Positions 53,806-61,663 of a stretch of DNA of 64,000 bases are shown here, piece after piece (the first letter of the stretch is position 1; each line of letters opens with the position of its first letter). The DNA comes from Virgisporangium aurantiacum. GTDB taxonomy: Bacteria > Actinomycetota > Actinomycetes > Mycobacteriales > Micromonosporaceae. The DNA lies in the NCBI RefSeq assembly GCF_016863635.1, contig NZ_BOPG01000034.1, positions 186,001-250,000 of the forward strand, read 5' to 3'. Under the pieces are notes generated by a model. It was not told the DNA's origin, did no database searches, and worked only from the letters and a program-made list of their open reading frames with translations. Position numbers and translations under genes: made by a program.

Positions 53806-56670
53806 TCACTCCTCGGCCAGGAGACGCGCGGCCGGCAGGCGGCGCAGCAGGACGGTCGGCACGATCGCGGCGACACCCGCGATCAGGACGCCGACGGCCG
53901 CGGAACCGACGGCGACGGCGACGAGACGGGCCGGCACCTCGCCGACCAGCCACGCGGCGACGGCGAGCCCGGTACCGGCACCGGTGACGGCGCCGAGCAG
54001 GCCCAACAGCCCGCCCTCGTAGGCGATGAGCCGGACGAGCGCGGCCTCGGTCCAGCCGGACGCGCGCAGGGTGGCGAGCTCGGCGGCGCGGTCGCGGACG
54101 TTGAGGTACATCACGTCGGCGACGGCCACCACGCCCAGCAGGACAGTCGCCACGGCGGCGAGCTGGTCGACGCCCCGCACGGTCACCGAGACGGCGTCTC
54201 CGAGCAGCGTGCCGACGACCGTCCCCTGGAAGGCGAACGTCACCGCGGCGAGCACGGTCAGCGCGGCGACCCCGATCGCCAGCGCGCCGGCGCCGAGCAC
54301 CGTGCGGCCCGGCACCCGGGTCAGGTTGACCAGGCTCAGCCCGAACACGGTGCGGGCGTGCCGGCGCCGCCGGGCCGTGCCACGCACCGGGCCCCGGACC
54401 GAATGGAGCGCCGTCGCGGGATGGGTCCGCGCGGCACCGACCGCCGGGACCACGCCGGCGACCAGCGCCAGCGCGAGCGCGATCGGGACGGCGAGCACCG
54501 CCTGCCCGATCGTCACCCGGATGTCCATCAGCGCGGCGAGCGGCGCGGCCAGGCCCACGGCGGCGAGCCCGGCGACCGTGCCGATCACCGCCACCTCGCC
54601 GAGGATCGACGCGGCGATGCGCCGGGCCGGCCAGCCCAGACAGGACAGCACGGCCAGCTCGGTGCGCCGGTCGCGCACGGCCGCGCTCACCGCGTTGCCG
54701 AGGAAGAGCGCGCACACGACCAGCACCAGCACGAACAGGATCAGGCTCTTGCGGTCGGTGGCCCGCACGATCCGGCTGGCCACGCCGATCGACGACCAGC
54801 CCTCGCCGACCCGCAGCACCGGCCGGCCGAACGCGCCCGCGGCCAGTTCCACGGTCTGCGGCGCGGGCGATGAGCCGAGCGTGATGTCGACGTCGAGGCC
54901 GGTGCGGCGGGCGATCTCCTCGGCGGCGGCCCGGACCCGCTCGGCGTTGACCTCGCTGTATCCGGAGACGCCGGCGACCCGGACCCGGATCGCGCTGATC
55001 GGCGCGGCGGCCTGGGCGGGGTGCCGCTCGAACAGCGTCGGCACGACGCTGAGGCTGGTGAGCAGCAGCGGCGGGGCCGCCAGGTAGCCGCCCGGGTTGC
55101 CGCCGGGCAGGAGCGGTCGGTCACCGAGGGCCCCGCGGCTCGCGGGGTCGGCGCCCGCGGCGGCCGGCGGCTCGTAGGTTTCGAGGGGGACGCGGGAGAC
55201 GTCGCTGAAGCCGGCCAGCTTCTCCGGATCGAAGACGCCGACGGGTTTCCAGCTCTGGATCGCCCCGCCGGAGGTGGAGTCGACGAGCTCGATCCGTTTC
55301 AGCGGACGGAACCACGGGTCGGCGGTCAGCCACGGCTCGGCCAGGCCGGCGAACCGGCCGGCGCCGAAGATGTTCGGGGTCTGCGGGACGGTCGTCGCGC
55401 GGAGGGTGCCGTCGGGCAGCCGCTCGTACGTCGTCGGGCCGGGTTGCACCACGGTCTCCAGCAGGTCGCCCCAGGCGTCGCTCGCGAAGCGGTCGGTGAC
55501 CGATTCGAGGTACCGGTCGTCGACGTCGCCGCGCCACTCGCCGGCCGGCGTGCCCCGCGGACCGGTGAGCGCCGGGAGCAGCGCCGCGGATCGCAGGCCG
55601 GCGACCTGCTGGGGCGGCAACCGGGAGTACCGCGTGTTGCCCTGCATGTCGATGTACGACCGGCTGGTCGCGATCACCGGGAAGACCCGCTGCGCGGCCA
55701 TGTTCGCCGTCGCCGGGGCGTCGGCCGTCCGGTCTCCGCCGGTGAGCGCACGCCCGGCGACGGTGGCGCCGCGGAGACCGACGAGGCGCTCCTCGGCGTC
55801 GGGGTCCACGGCGGCGAGCAGGTACGGGACGCTGACGTACCGTTCGACGACCAACCGGTCGACCGGGGCGGCGACGGGCGTTCCGGGCCGGTGGTGGGCG
55901 TCGGTCTCGAAGCGTCCGTCGGGGCGCAGGTGGGCCGTGAACAGCCACGAACCCGTCAGCTCGGAGCGCGTCTCGCCGGCGCCGGGGTGGGTGGTCAGCG
56001 CGACCTCCGGGCCGATGCCGCAGACGGGCACCGTGCGCCCGTCGGGCAGCACCTCGCGGGGCGGGAACGCGGCGATGTCGCCGCCGCAGTCGACCGGCGG
56101 GTACTCGCGGCCGTCGGTGTACCGCGAGGGCCGGTCGAGCGGGGCCGCGTCGTCGACGAGGTCGAGGAAGAGCACCTTGTTCTTCGTCACGTAGACGAAA
56201 CCGGGATCGGCGACCCCGTGGGAGAGGCCGCGCTCCGCCTCGAAGGTGGTGTCGATCCGGATCACCTGGCTGTCCAGGCTCCGGTCGACGGCATCGGTGA
56301 GGTCGAACGGCACCGGCAGGCTCATCGTCGAGTAGCCGATCATCGCGATCGGCGCGGCCACGTCGACCCCCGGTACCCCGCGCACCTTCGCCCAGTCGTC
56401 GAGCGTGAGCCCGCCGAACTGCCCGGACAGGTAGTTGGGCCGCACCAGCCGCTGCTCCGCCTCCAGGGGCGTGCGCGCCCCCTTCGGGCGGACCAGGATG
56501 TCGTACGCGGCGGACGTCTCCCGCGCCAGCACACCCGTGACCACGAGCCTGGACGTGTCCGTCGTGCCGGTCAGGACGACGAAGCCGGTGGTCGCCACCA
56601 ACACGCCCGTCAGCAGCGCCACCGACCTACCGAGCCGGCCGCGCAGGTACCGCCAGATGAACCGGACCAC
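53806..56670 (-). CDS. FtsX-like ABC permease (large)
   Basis: A 954-residue MacB/FtsX-type permease. An N-terminal helix (SVALLTGVLVATTGFVVL) is followed by an extracytoplasmic domain of roughly 600 residues, then two FtsX modules: one near LILFVLVLVVCALFLGNAVSAAVRDRRTELAVLSCLGWPARRIAASI and one near LAAVATVLLGVVAVADVMYLNVRDRAAELATLRASGWTEAALVRLIAYEGGLLGLLGAV, each with the DRRxELAxLxxLGW signature. It exports or mechanically signals; cargo unknown. ATG 56670 faces a PadR gene across 81 bp with an inverted repeat. Confidence 0.93.
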   Translation of the reverse strand: MVRFIWRYLRGRLGRSVALLTGVLVATTGFVVLTGTTDTSRLVVTGVLARETSAAYDILVRPKGARTPLEAEQRLVRPNYLSGQFGGLTLDDWAKVRGVPGVDVAAPIAMIGYSTMSLPVPFDLTDAVDRSLDSQVIRIDTTFEAERGLSHGVADPGFVYVTKNKVLFLDLVDDAAPLDRPSRYTDGREYPPVDCGGDIAAFPPREVLPDGRTVPVCGIGPEVALTTHPGAGETRSELTGSWLFTAHLRPDGRFETDAHHRPGTPVAAPVDRLVVERYVSVPYLLAAVDPDAEERLVGLRGATVAGRALTGGDRTADAPATANMAAQRVFPVIATSRSYIDMQGNTRYSRLPPQQVAGLRSAALLPALTGPRGTPAGEWRGDVDDRYLESVTDRFASDAWGDLLETVVQPGPTTYERLPDGTLRATTVPQTPNIFGAGRFAGLAEPWLTADPWFRPLKRIELVDSTSGGAIQSWKPVGVFDPEKLAGFSDVSRVPLETYEPPAAAGADPASRGALGDRPLLPGGNPGGYLAAPPLLLTSLSVVPTLFERHPAQAAAPISAIRVRVAGVSGYSEVNAERVRAAAEEIARRTGLDVDITLGSSPAPQTVELAAGAFGRPVLRVGEGWSSIGVASRIVRATDRKSLILFVLVLVVCALFLGNAVSAAVRDRRTELAVLSCLGWPARRIAASILGEVAVIGTVAGLAAVGLAAPLAALMDIRVTIGQAVLAVPIALALALVAGVVPAVGAARTHPATALHSVRGPVRGTARRRRHARTVFGLSLVNLTRVPGRTVLGAGALAIGVAALTVLAAVTFAFQGTVVGTLLGDAVSVTVRGVDQLAAVATVLLGVVAVADVMYLNVRDRAAELATLRASGWTEAALVRLIAYEGGLLGLLGAVTGAGTGLAVAAWLVGEVPARLVAVAVGSAAVGVLIAGVAAIVPTVLLRRLPAARLLAEE

Positions 56671-56712
56671 CGCTCACCCTCCCCCGATCGCTCCCCGCCA
56701 CTGTGCGCGATA

Positions 56713-56725
56713 CATTGTCACAATG
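56713..56725. promoter_or_regulatory. CATTG-TCA-CAATG operator
   Basis: A 13-bp dyad (5-bp arms, 3-base centre) in the 81-bp gap between the divergent FtsX and PadR genes, 27 bases before the PadR ATG. TACATT at 56711-56716 could be a -10 for PadR. The PadR protein is the obvious candidate ligand. Confidence 0.6.
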
Positions 56726-56751
56726 CAAGAGCGACCCGGGAGCGGGTGAAG

Positions 56752-57351
56752 ATGCCCATCCAGCACGCGGTCCTGTCACTCCTGGCGGCCCGCCCCAGCT
56801 ACGGCTACGAGCTCAAGAGCGCGTTCGAGGCGGCGGTCGGTCCGCAGTGGGGCACGCTCAACATCGGTCACCTCTACCAGGTGCTCGACCGGCTCTCCCG
56901 CGACGGCCAGGTGGTGTCCGAACGCCACGCCCAGCAGGTCAAGCCCGATCGCGTCGTCTACGCGATCACCGACACCGGCCGGGCCGAGCTGGCGGAGTGG
57001 CTCGGCACGCCGAGCCCGCGCGGCAGCGGCTTCCGCGACGACTTCTTCCTCAAGGTCACCGCCGCCGCGCGGTCCGGATCGGCCGACACGGTGCGCGCGG
57101 TGCTGACCAACCAGCGCGGGCTGCTGCTGCGGGAACTGCGGAACCTGGAGACGCTGCGGCGGGAGCGGGACGATCCGGTGGTCGGGCTGCTGCTGTCGGC
57201 CGCCGCCCGGCACGTCGAGGCGGATCTGCTGTTCATCGAGGACGCCGACGGCGTCCTGCTGCGGGACGGCGGCGCGACGCTGGCCCGGCTGCGGGTCACC
57301 GCTTCCGGCGAGGTGCCGCCGCCGGCCGGAAAGATCCGGGACGCGTCATAG
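56752..57351 (+). CDS. PadR family transcriptional regulator
   Basis: A 199-residue regulator: winged helix MPIQHAVLSLLAARPSYGYELKSAFEAAVG, GTLNIGHLYQVLDRLSRDGQV and wing RVVYAITDTGRAELAEWL, then the long C-terminal coiled-coil dimerisation helix (LLLRELRNLETLRRERDDPVVG). GGGAG is nine bases before ATG 56752. Divergent from the FtsX/LolD exporter, which it probably represses until a cargo or antibiotic binds. Confidence 0.92.
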   Translation: MPIQHAVLSLLAARPSYGYELKSAFEAAVGPQWGTLNIGHLYQVLDRLSRDGQVVSERHAQQVKPDRVVYAITDTGRAELAEWLGTPSPRGSGFRDDFFLKVTAAARSGSADTVRAVLTNQRGLLLRELRNLETLRRERDDPVVGLLLSAAARHVEADLLFIEDADGVLLRDGGATLARLRVTASGEVPPPAGKIRDAS

Positions 57352-57984
57352 GCGGCCCGGACCGGTGACCGCGTGCAGCAGCCGTTCGATGGCCGACTGG
57401 TCCCCGACGACGGCGACGCTTCCGTCGGCGACCGCGGTGGCGAGGGCGGCCGGGTCGGCGAGCAGGGCGCTGAACGTCCCGGCCGCCGCGCGGAGCGAGA
57501 CGTCCGCCGTCGCGGGCTCGCCGGCTTCCACCTCCACCCGCCCGGACGCCGTGCGGACCGTCCACACCCGGCCGTCGAGTTCGAGCCGGTAGCTCGTGGG
57601 CGGCGCCGCGGGGTCGGTGCGGGCGGCGCCGCGCAGGAAGATCAGCACGGACGTGGCGCTGAGCGCCGTCGGTGGCGGCGGTTCCGGCGCGTCGATCCCC
57701 CAGTCGCCCAGGGCCACCAGGATCGGTTCCAGCTTCCGGCCCCACTCGGTGAGCTCGTAGACCGCCGGTGCCTGCCGGCGGCGGATCACGCCGTTCTGCT
57801 CGAGCTCCCGGAGCCGGTCGGCGAGCAGGTTCGAGCTGACGTTCGGGAGCGCCTGCCGCAGGTCCGAGAACCGTTGCGGCGTCAGCAGCAGCTCGCGGAC
57901 CACCAGCAGCGCCCACCGCTCCCCGACGACGTCGAGACCGCGGGCGATCCCGCACGAGTCCCGATAGCTGCGACTGGTCGGCAT
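57346..57984 (-). CDS. HxlR family regulator with C-terminal SCP2-like domain
   Basis: A 212-residue protein. The N-terminal half is a winged-helix HxlR domain (CGIARGLDVVGERWALLVVRELLLTPQRFSDLRQALPNVSSNLLADRLRELEQNGVI, VYELTEWGRKLEPILVALGDW). The C-terminal half (YRLELDGRVWTVRTASGRVEVEAGEPATADVSLRAAAGTFSALLADPAAL) resembles SCP2-like lipid-binding domains, so it may sense a hydrophobic ligand. GGAGGG lies eight bases before ATG 57984. It faces an SDR gene across a 54-bp gap with a palindromic operator. Its stop overlaps the PadR stop by 6 bp. Confidence 0.92.
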   Translation of the reverse strand: MPTSRSYRDSCGIARGLDVVGERWALLVVRELLLTPQRFSDLRQALPNVSSNLLADRLRELEQNGVIRRRQAPAVYELTEWGRKLEPILVALGDWGIDAPEPPPPTALSATSVLIFLRGAARTDPAAPPTSYRLELDGRVWTVRTASGRVEVEAGEPATADVSLRAAAGTFSALLADPAALATAVADGSVAVVGDQSAIERLLHAVTGPGRL

Positions 57985-58000
57985 CGGCTGGGCCCTCCTC

Positions 58001-58031
58001 GTTGTTTTTAACAACTGACCGTGGTTAGTAT
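58001..58031 (+). promoter_or_regulatory. palindromic operator and leaderless promoter of the SDR gene
   Basis: GTTGTT-TTT-AACAAC (58001-58015) is a perfect 15-bp palindrome. It overlaps a -35 TTGTTT (58002-58007) that lies 18 bases before -10 TAGTAT (58026-58031). The SDR ATG (58039) starts eight bases after the -10, so the transcript is probably leaderless. HxlR binding here would block RNA polymerase. Confidence 0.72.
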
Positions 58032-58038
58032 TCGCTCC

Positions 58039-58839
58039 ATGTTACTCGAGGACAAGAACGCGGTGATCTACGGCGGGGGCGGTGCCATCGGCGGCGCCGT
58101 CGCCCGGGTCTTCGCCCGGGAAGGCGCGCGGGTCTTCATCGCCGGCCGCACACAGGCGAAGCTCGACGCCGTCGCGCACGACGTCGCCGCCACGGGCGGA
58201 AAGGTCGAGACGGCGCTGGTCGACGTCTTCGACCAGGGTGCGGTCGACCGGCACGCCGACGCGGTTGCGGCGACGGCCGGCAGCATCGACGTCGCCCTCA
58301 ACGCCGTGAGCGTCATGCACGACCAGGGAACCCCGCTGGCGGACCTGTCGCTGGAGGAGTTCATGCGACCGGTCGACGGCTTCCTCCGGACGTTGTTCAT
58401 CACCAGCAAGGCCGTGGCGCGGCACATGGGCCGGGCGCGTCCCGGCGTCATCCTGACCCTGTCCGAACCGGGCGCCAAGCTGGCCGTGCCCGGCATCCTG
58501 GGCCACGCCGTGAGCGCGGCCGGCAAGGAGGCCTTCACCCGGGTCCTGGCCGCGGAACTGGCCCCCGGCAACATCCGCGTCGTCGGCATCCGTCCACATG
58601 CGACGGTCGACGCGCCGGCCGCGGGCTCCTACACGGCGGACCTCTTCGAGCCGCTCGCGGCCGCGTCCGGTTCGTCGGTCCAGGAGTTCCTCGAGGTCGG
58701 GCTGGCATCCGGAACGCTGCTGAAGCGGCTGCCCCGGCTCGCCGAGATCGCGGAGACGGCCGCGTTCCTGGCGTCCGACCGGGCGGGAGCGATGACCGGA
58801 GCCATCGCCAACCTGTCCGCCGGCGCCCTCGTCGACTAG
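58039..58839 (+). CDS. SDR family protein lacking the catalytic tyrosine
   Basis: A 266-residue Rossmann protein. YGGGGAIGGAVARVFAREGARVFIAGRT is the NAD(P)-binding N-terminus, LNAVSVMHDQG is the NAG-like region, and AAGKEAF keeps the Lys. The Tyr of YxxxK is replaced (GHAVSAAGK has Ser four residues before the Lys). It matches a recognisable group of actinobacterial SDR-like proteins whose active site is altered; dehydrogenase activity is doubtful and a binding or non-redox role is possible. ATG 58039 is chosen because of the leaderless promoter. HxlR-regulated. Confidence 0.85.
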   Translation: MLLEDKNAVIYGGGGAIGGAVARVFAREGARVFIAGRTQAKLDAVAHDVAATGGKVETALVDVFDQGAVDRHADAVAATAGSIDVALNAVSVMHDQGTPLADLSLEEFMRPVDGFLRTLFITSKAVARHMGRARPGVILTLSEPGAKLAVPGILGHAVSAAGKEAFTRVLAAELAPGNIRVVGIRPHATVDAPAAGSYTADLFEPLAAASGSSVQEFLEVGLASGTLLKRLPRLAEIAETAAFLASDRAGAMTGAIANLSAGALVD

Positions 58840-58845
58840 GCGGTT

Positions 58846-59748
58846 TCAGGACCGGCGCCCGGCGCGCAGCCGGGCGCCGAGGTCGCTGACCTCGCCGAGG
58901 TGCCGCAGCTTGTCGGGGTTGACGATCGAGCGGATCGCCTGGATCCGGCCGTCGACGACGTCGAGCCCGACGACCGCGACCAGGAGGTCCCCGGTGTCGA
59001 AGACCATGGCGCCGGGTCCGCCGTTGACCTCGACGGCCGTCAGGCGCACGCCGCCGAACCGGGCCAGCACCGACCGGCCGGCCCGCAGCGTCCGCGCCAC
59101 GCGCTCGCGACCGGTGATCGGACGCGGCGGCGCGGGCACGGTGCCGCCGCCGTCGCCGTGCAGCGCCACGTCGTTCGCCAGCAGCGCCTCCAGCTCCCGC
59201 AGGTCGCCGTTCTCGACGGCGGCGAAGAAGCGCGCGGCCAGTTCGTCGCGCTGCTCCCGGGAGGCGCGGTGGCGCGGCCGGCGCTCCCGCACGGAGGCGC
59301 GGGCCCGCGAGACCAGGTGCCGCGCGCCGTCCACGTCGGTCCCGACGATGTCGGCGACCTCCTGGTACGGGTAGTCGAACACCTCGCGCAGCAGGAACGC
59401 GGCCCGCTGCCGCGGCGTCAGGCTCTCCAGCAGCACCAGGAACGCCAGCGACAGCGAGTCGGCCTGTTCGGCCTGCTCGGCCGGTGACAGGTCGGTGACC
59501 ACGGGTTCCGGCAGCCACTCACCCACGTACCGTTCCCGCCGCACCCGGGCCGACCGGAGGTGGTCGATGGCCAGCCGGGTGACGAGCGTGGCGACGTACG
59601 CCCGCGGGGAGACGATCGGCTCCTGGAGCTGGTGCATCCGCAGGAACGCCTCCTGCACCACGTCCTCGGCCTCGCTGACGCTGCCGAGCATCCGGTACGC
59701 GATGGCGAACGCCCGGGGCCGCAGCTCGCCGTACAGGTCCGCGGTCAA
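58846..59748 (-). CDS. ECF41-type RNA polymerase sigma factor with SnoaL-like C-terminus
   Basis: A 300-residue ECF sigma. Sigma-2 is RAFAIAYRMLGSVSEAEDVVQEAFLRM and sigma-4 LTPRQRAAFLLREVFDYPYQEVADIVGT. Between them GEWLPEPVV, then in the C-terminal SnoaL-like domain HGDGGGTVPAP and SIVNPDKLRHLGEV: these three motifs define ECF41, whose fused C-terminal domain replaces a separate anti-sigma factor. The partner gene of ECF41 is typically a carboxymuconolactone decarboxylase, oxidoreductase or epimerase; here the upstream epimerase overlaps it (TTGA). TTG 59748 has GAGGG six bases upstream. Confidence 0.92.
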   Translation of the reverse strand: MTADLYGELRPRAFAIAYRMLGSVSEAEDVVQEAFLRMHQLQEPIVSPRAYVATLVTRLAIDHLRSARVRRERYVGEWLPEPVVTDLSPAEQAEQADSLSLAFLVLLESLTPRQRAAFLLREVFDYPYQEVADIVGTDVDGARHLVSRARASVRERRPRHRASREQRDELAARFFAAVENGDLRELEALLANDVALHGDGGGTVPAPPRPITGRERVARTLRAGRSVLARFGGVRLTAVEVNGGPGAMVFDTGDLLVAVVGLDVVDGRIQAIRSIVNPDKLRHLGEVSDLGARLRAGRRS

Positions 59749-60689
59749 CGCAGTCCCTCGGCGAAGCCGGTCCGCCAGGTCGGGTACCGCGGCGTCCACC
59801 CCAGTTCTTTCTTGATCTTCCCGCTGGAGATCCCGCGGGCCCGGGTCATCAGGCTCACCGCGCCCTCGCCCGCCACCAGACGCGCGAGCCAGGCCGGCAC
59901 GCGCCGCGGCGGCTTCGCGCCCAGCGCGCGGGCCAGCTCCGGCAGGAACACCCGCACGGGTGCCGGCTCGTCGTCGGCGACGTGGTAGATCCCGGGCGTA
60001 CCGCGCTCGATGGCCGCGACCGTCGCCGACGCGGCGTCGACGATGTGCACCAGCGACCAGACCCCGCCGCCACCACCGACGATCGGGAACCGCCGCCCGC
60101 GCACGTACCCGGCCATGACGGCGTCCGGCTCGGCGCTGATGCCCGTCCCGGGACCATAGAAGCCACCGTAGCGAAGCGCGATGCCCGCGCCCCAGGCGAT
60201 GCCGGTCACCGCGTCCTCCAGGTGGCGCAGGGCGGCCACCGACCGGGCGGCGTCCGCGGGCGGGTGCGGCTCGATCCGGACGCTCTCGTCGGCGGCCGGC
60301 CCGCCGGTGCGTTCCATCCACATCGCGTTGCTCTGCGCCACGACCCGGCGCGCGCCGATGGCCCGGGCGGCGGCCAGGAGGTGGTCGGTGCCCTCGGTGC
60401 GCAGCCGGTCGGTGGCGGCGGCCATCCGCGCCACGTGGCGGAAGTCGGCCGGCCCGGACAGCGCGGTGAGCTGGTGGACGACGACCTCGGGCTCGGCCCT
60501 GGCCACCGCCCCGGCCACCGAGTCGGGGTCGAGCGCGTCGACGACCACCGGTTCCGCGCCGAGCGCGCGGAGCGCGTCCACCTTGGCCGCCGACCGCGTC
60601 GACCCGACGACCGCATGGCCGCGCGCCACCAGTTGCGGCACGAGGTGGCGGCCGATCGCACCGGACGCACCGGCGATGAAGATCTTCAT
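59745..60689 (-). CDS. NAD(P)-dependent epimerase/dehydratase-like protein (ECF41 partner)
   Basis: A 314-residue extended-SDR protein. FIAGASGAIGRHLVPQLVARGHAVVGSTRS is the coenzyme-binding N-terminus, LRYGGFYGPGTG is the substrate-domain signature, and SSGKIKKELGWTPRYPTWRTG the C-terminal tail. The usual catalytic YxxxK is not obvious. It is translationally coupled to the ECF41 sigma gene and is the expected regulated target of that sigma. ATG 60689 follows a GTTCATGAAC palindrome in the divergent region. Confidence 0.9.
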   Translation of the reverse strand: MKIFIAGASGAIGRHLVPQLVARGHAVVGSTRSAAKVDALRALGAEPVVVDALDPDSVAGAVARAEPEVVVHQLTALSGPADFRHVARMAAATDRLRTEGTDHLLAAARAIGARRVVAQSNAMWMERTGGPAADESVRIEPHPPADAARSVAALRHLEDAVTGIAWGAGIALRYGGFYGPGTGISAEPDAVMAGYVRGRRFPIVGGGGGVWSLVHIVDAASATVAAIERGTPGIYHVADDEPAPVRVFLPELARALGAKPPRRVPAWLARLVAGEGAVSLMTRARGISSGKIKKELGWTPRYPTWRTGFAEGLR

Positions 60690-60710
60690 GCCAGCACAGA
60701 CGAGACGATC

Positions 60711-60728
60711 GAACGGTTCATGAACGGT
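60711..60728. promoter_or_regulatory. GAACGGT repeat and GTTCATGAAC palindrome
   Basis: GAACGGT (60711-60717), TCAT, GAACGGT (60722-60728): a direct repeat whose centre is the 10-bp palindrome GTTCATGAAC (60716-60725). It lies between the divergent epimerase and hydrolase genes. It could be an operator or an ECF promoter element. Confidence 0.5.
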
Positions 60729-60766
60729 CCACGATTCTTTTTCCGGCGCGGCCGGTCTACATGTGC

Positions 60767-61663
60767 ATGACGATGCCGAGCAAGCAGTCCGAAGCGGTCC
60801 GCCGCCACTGGGTGGCGTCCCGCCGCGCCATGGTGGAACCGGACACCGAGGGCATGGACGACGAGTCCTGGGGCAATCTGACCGCCGAACCCCGCGCGGT
60901 CGACTACGTCGAGACCGAGGCCGCCGGCCTCCCCGCGATGTGGGTGACGCCGAAACGCAGCGTCGCCGACCGGGTGCTGCTGTGCATGCACGGCGGTGGG
61001 TTCATCGGCGGCTCGATGTACACGCACCGCAAGCTGTTCGGCCACCTCGCCAAGGCGACCGGTGCCCGCGCGCTGATCTTCGACTACCGGCTCGCGCCGG
61101 CACACACCCACCCGGCACAGGTCGACGACGCGACCGCGGTCTACGGCTGGCTGCTCGACCAGGGGATCCGCGCCGACCACGTCGCGTTCACCGGCGACTC
61201 CGCCGGCGGCGGGCTGACGATCACCACCCAGCTCCGGGCCCGGGAGCGGGGCCTGCCGCTGCCGGCCGCGGCGATGCCGTTCTCGCCGTGGGTCGACATG
61301 GAGGCCGTCGACGGGTCGTACGACACGAACCGCGACCGGGATCCGTTCTTCCACCGCGAGTCCGTGCGGCAGATCGCGGGCATGTTCCTCGGCGCGGCCG
61401 ATCCGCGCGATCCGCTGGCCAGCCCGGTGCGCGCCGACCTCCGCGGCCTCGGACCGATCTACATCCAGGTCGGCGGCGATGAAACCCTTGTGGGTGACGC
61501 GCGGCAGCTGGCCGAGCATGCCCGGGCGGGCGGCGTCGACGTCCGGATCGACGTCTTCCCCGCGATGCTGCACACGTTCCAGATGGCCGCGGGTCGGGCA
61601 CCGGAGGCCGACGAGGCGATCCGGAGAATGGCCGCCTGGGTGCGTCCTAGGCTCGGCCTGTGA
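60767..61663 (+). CDS. alpha/beta hydrolase, hormone-sensitive-lipase-like esterase
   Basis: A 298-residue enzyme. The HSL oxyanion motif HGGGF (in LLCMHGGGFIGGS), the nucleophile GDSAGGG and DxxH-type C-terminal triad (around VGGDETL and AMLHTFQM) define the HSL/bHSL family of carboxylesterases that cleave small esters. Three in-frame ATGs (60761, 60767, 60773) are possible; none has a ribosome site, and TCTACA just upstream suggests a leaderless message at 60767. Its stop overlaps the sigma gene start (GTGA), so both are in one operon. Confidence 0.88.
   Translation: MTMPSKQSEAVRRHWVASRRAMVEPDTEGMDDESWGNLTAEPRAVDYVETEAAGLPAMWVTPKRSVADRVLLCMHGGGFIGGSMYTHRKLFGHLAKATGARALIFDYRLAPAHTHPAQVDDATAVYGWLLDQGIRADHVAFTGDSAGGGLTITTQLRARERGLPLPAAAMPFSPWVDMEAVDGSYDTNRDRDPFFHRESVRQIAGMFLGAADPRDPLASPVRADLRGLGPIYIQVGGDETLVGDARQLAEHARAGGVDVRIDVFPAMLHTFQMAAGRAPEADEAIRRMAAWVRPRLGL

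Noticed and set aside
55021..56751. Upstream extension of the PadR gene in the same frame
   Set aside because: It overlaps the FtsX gene in antisense and ends at a good PadR start with a ribosome site.
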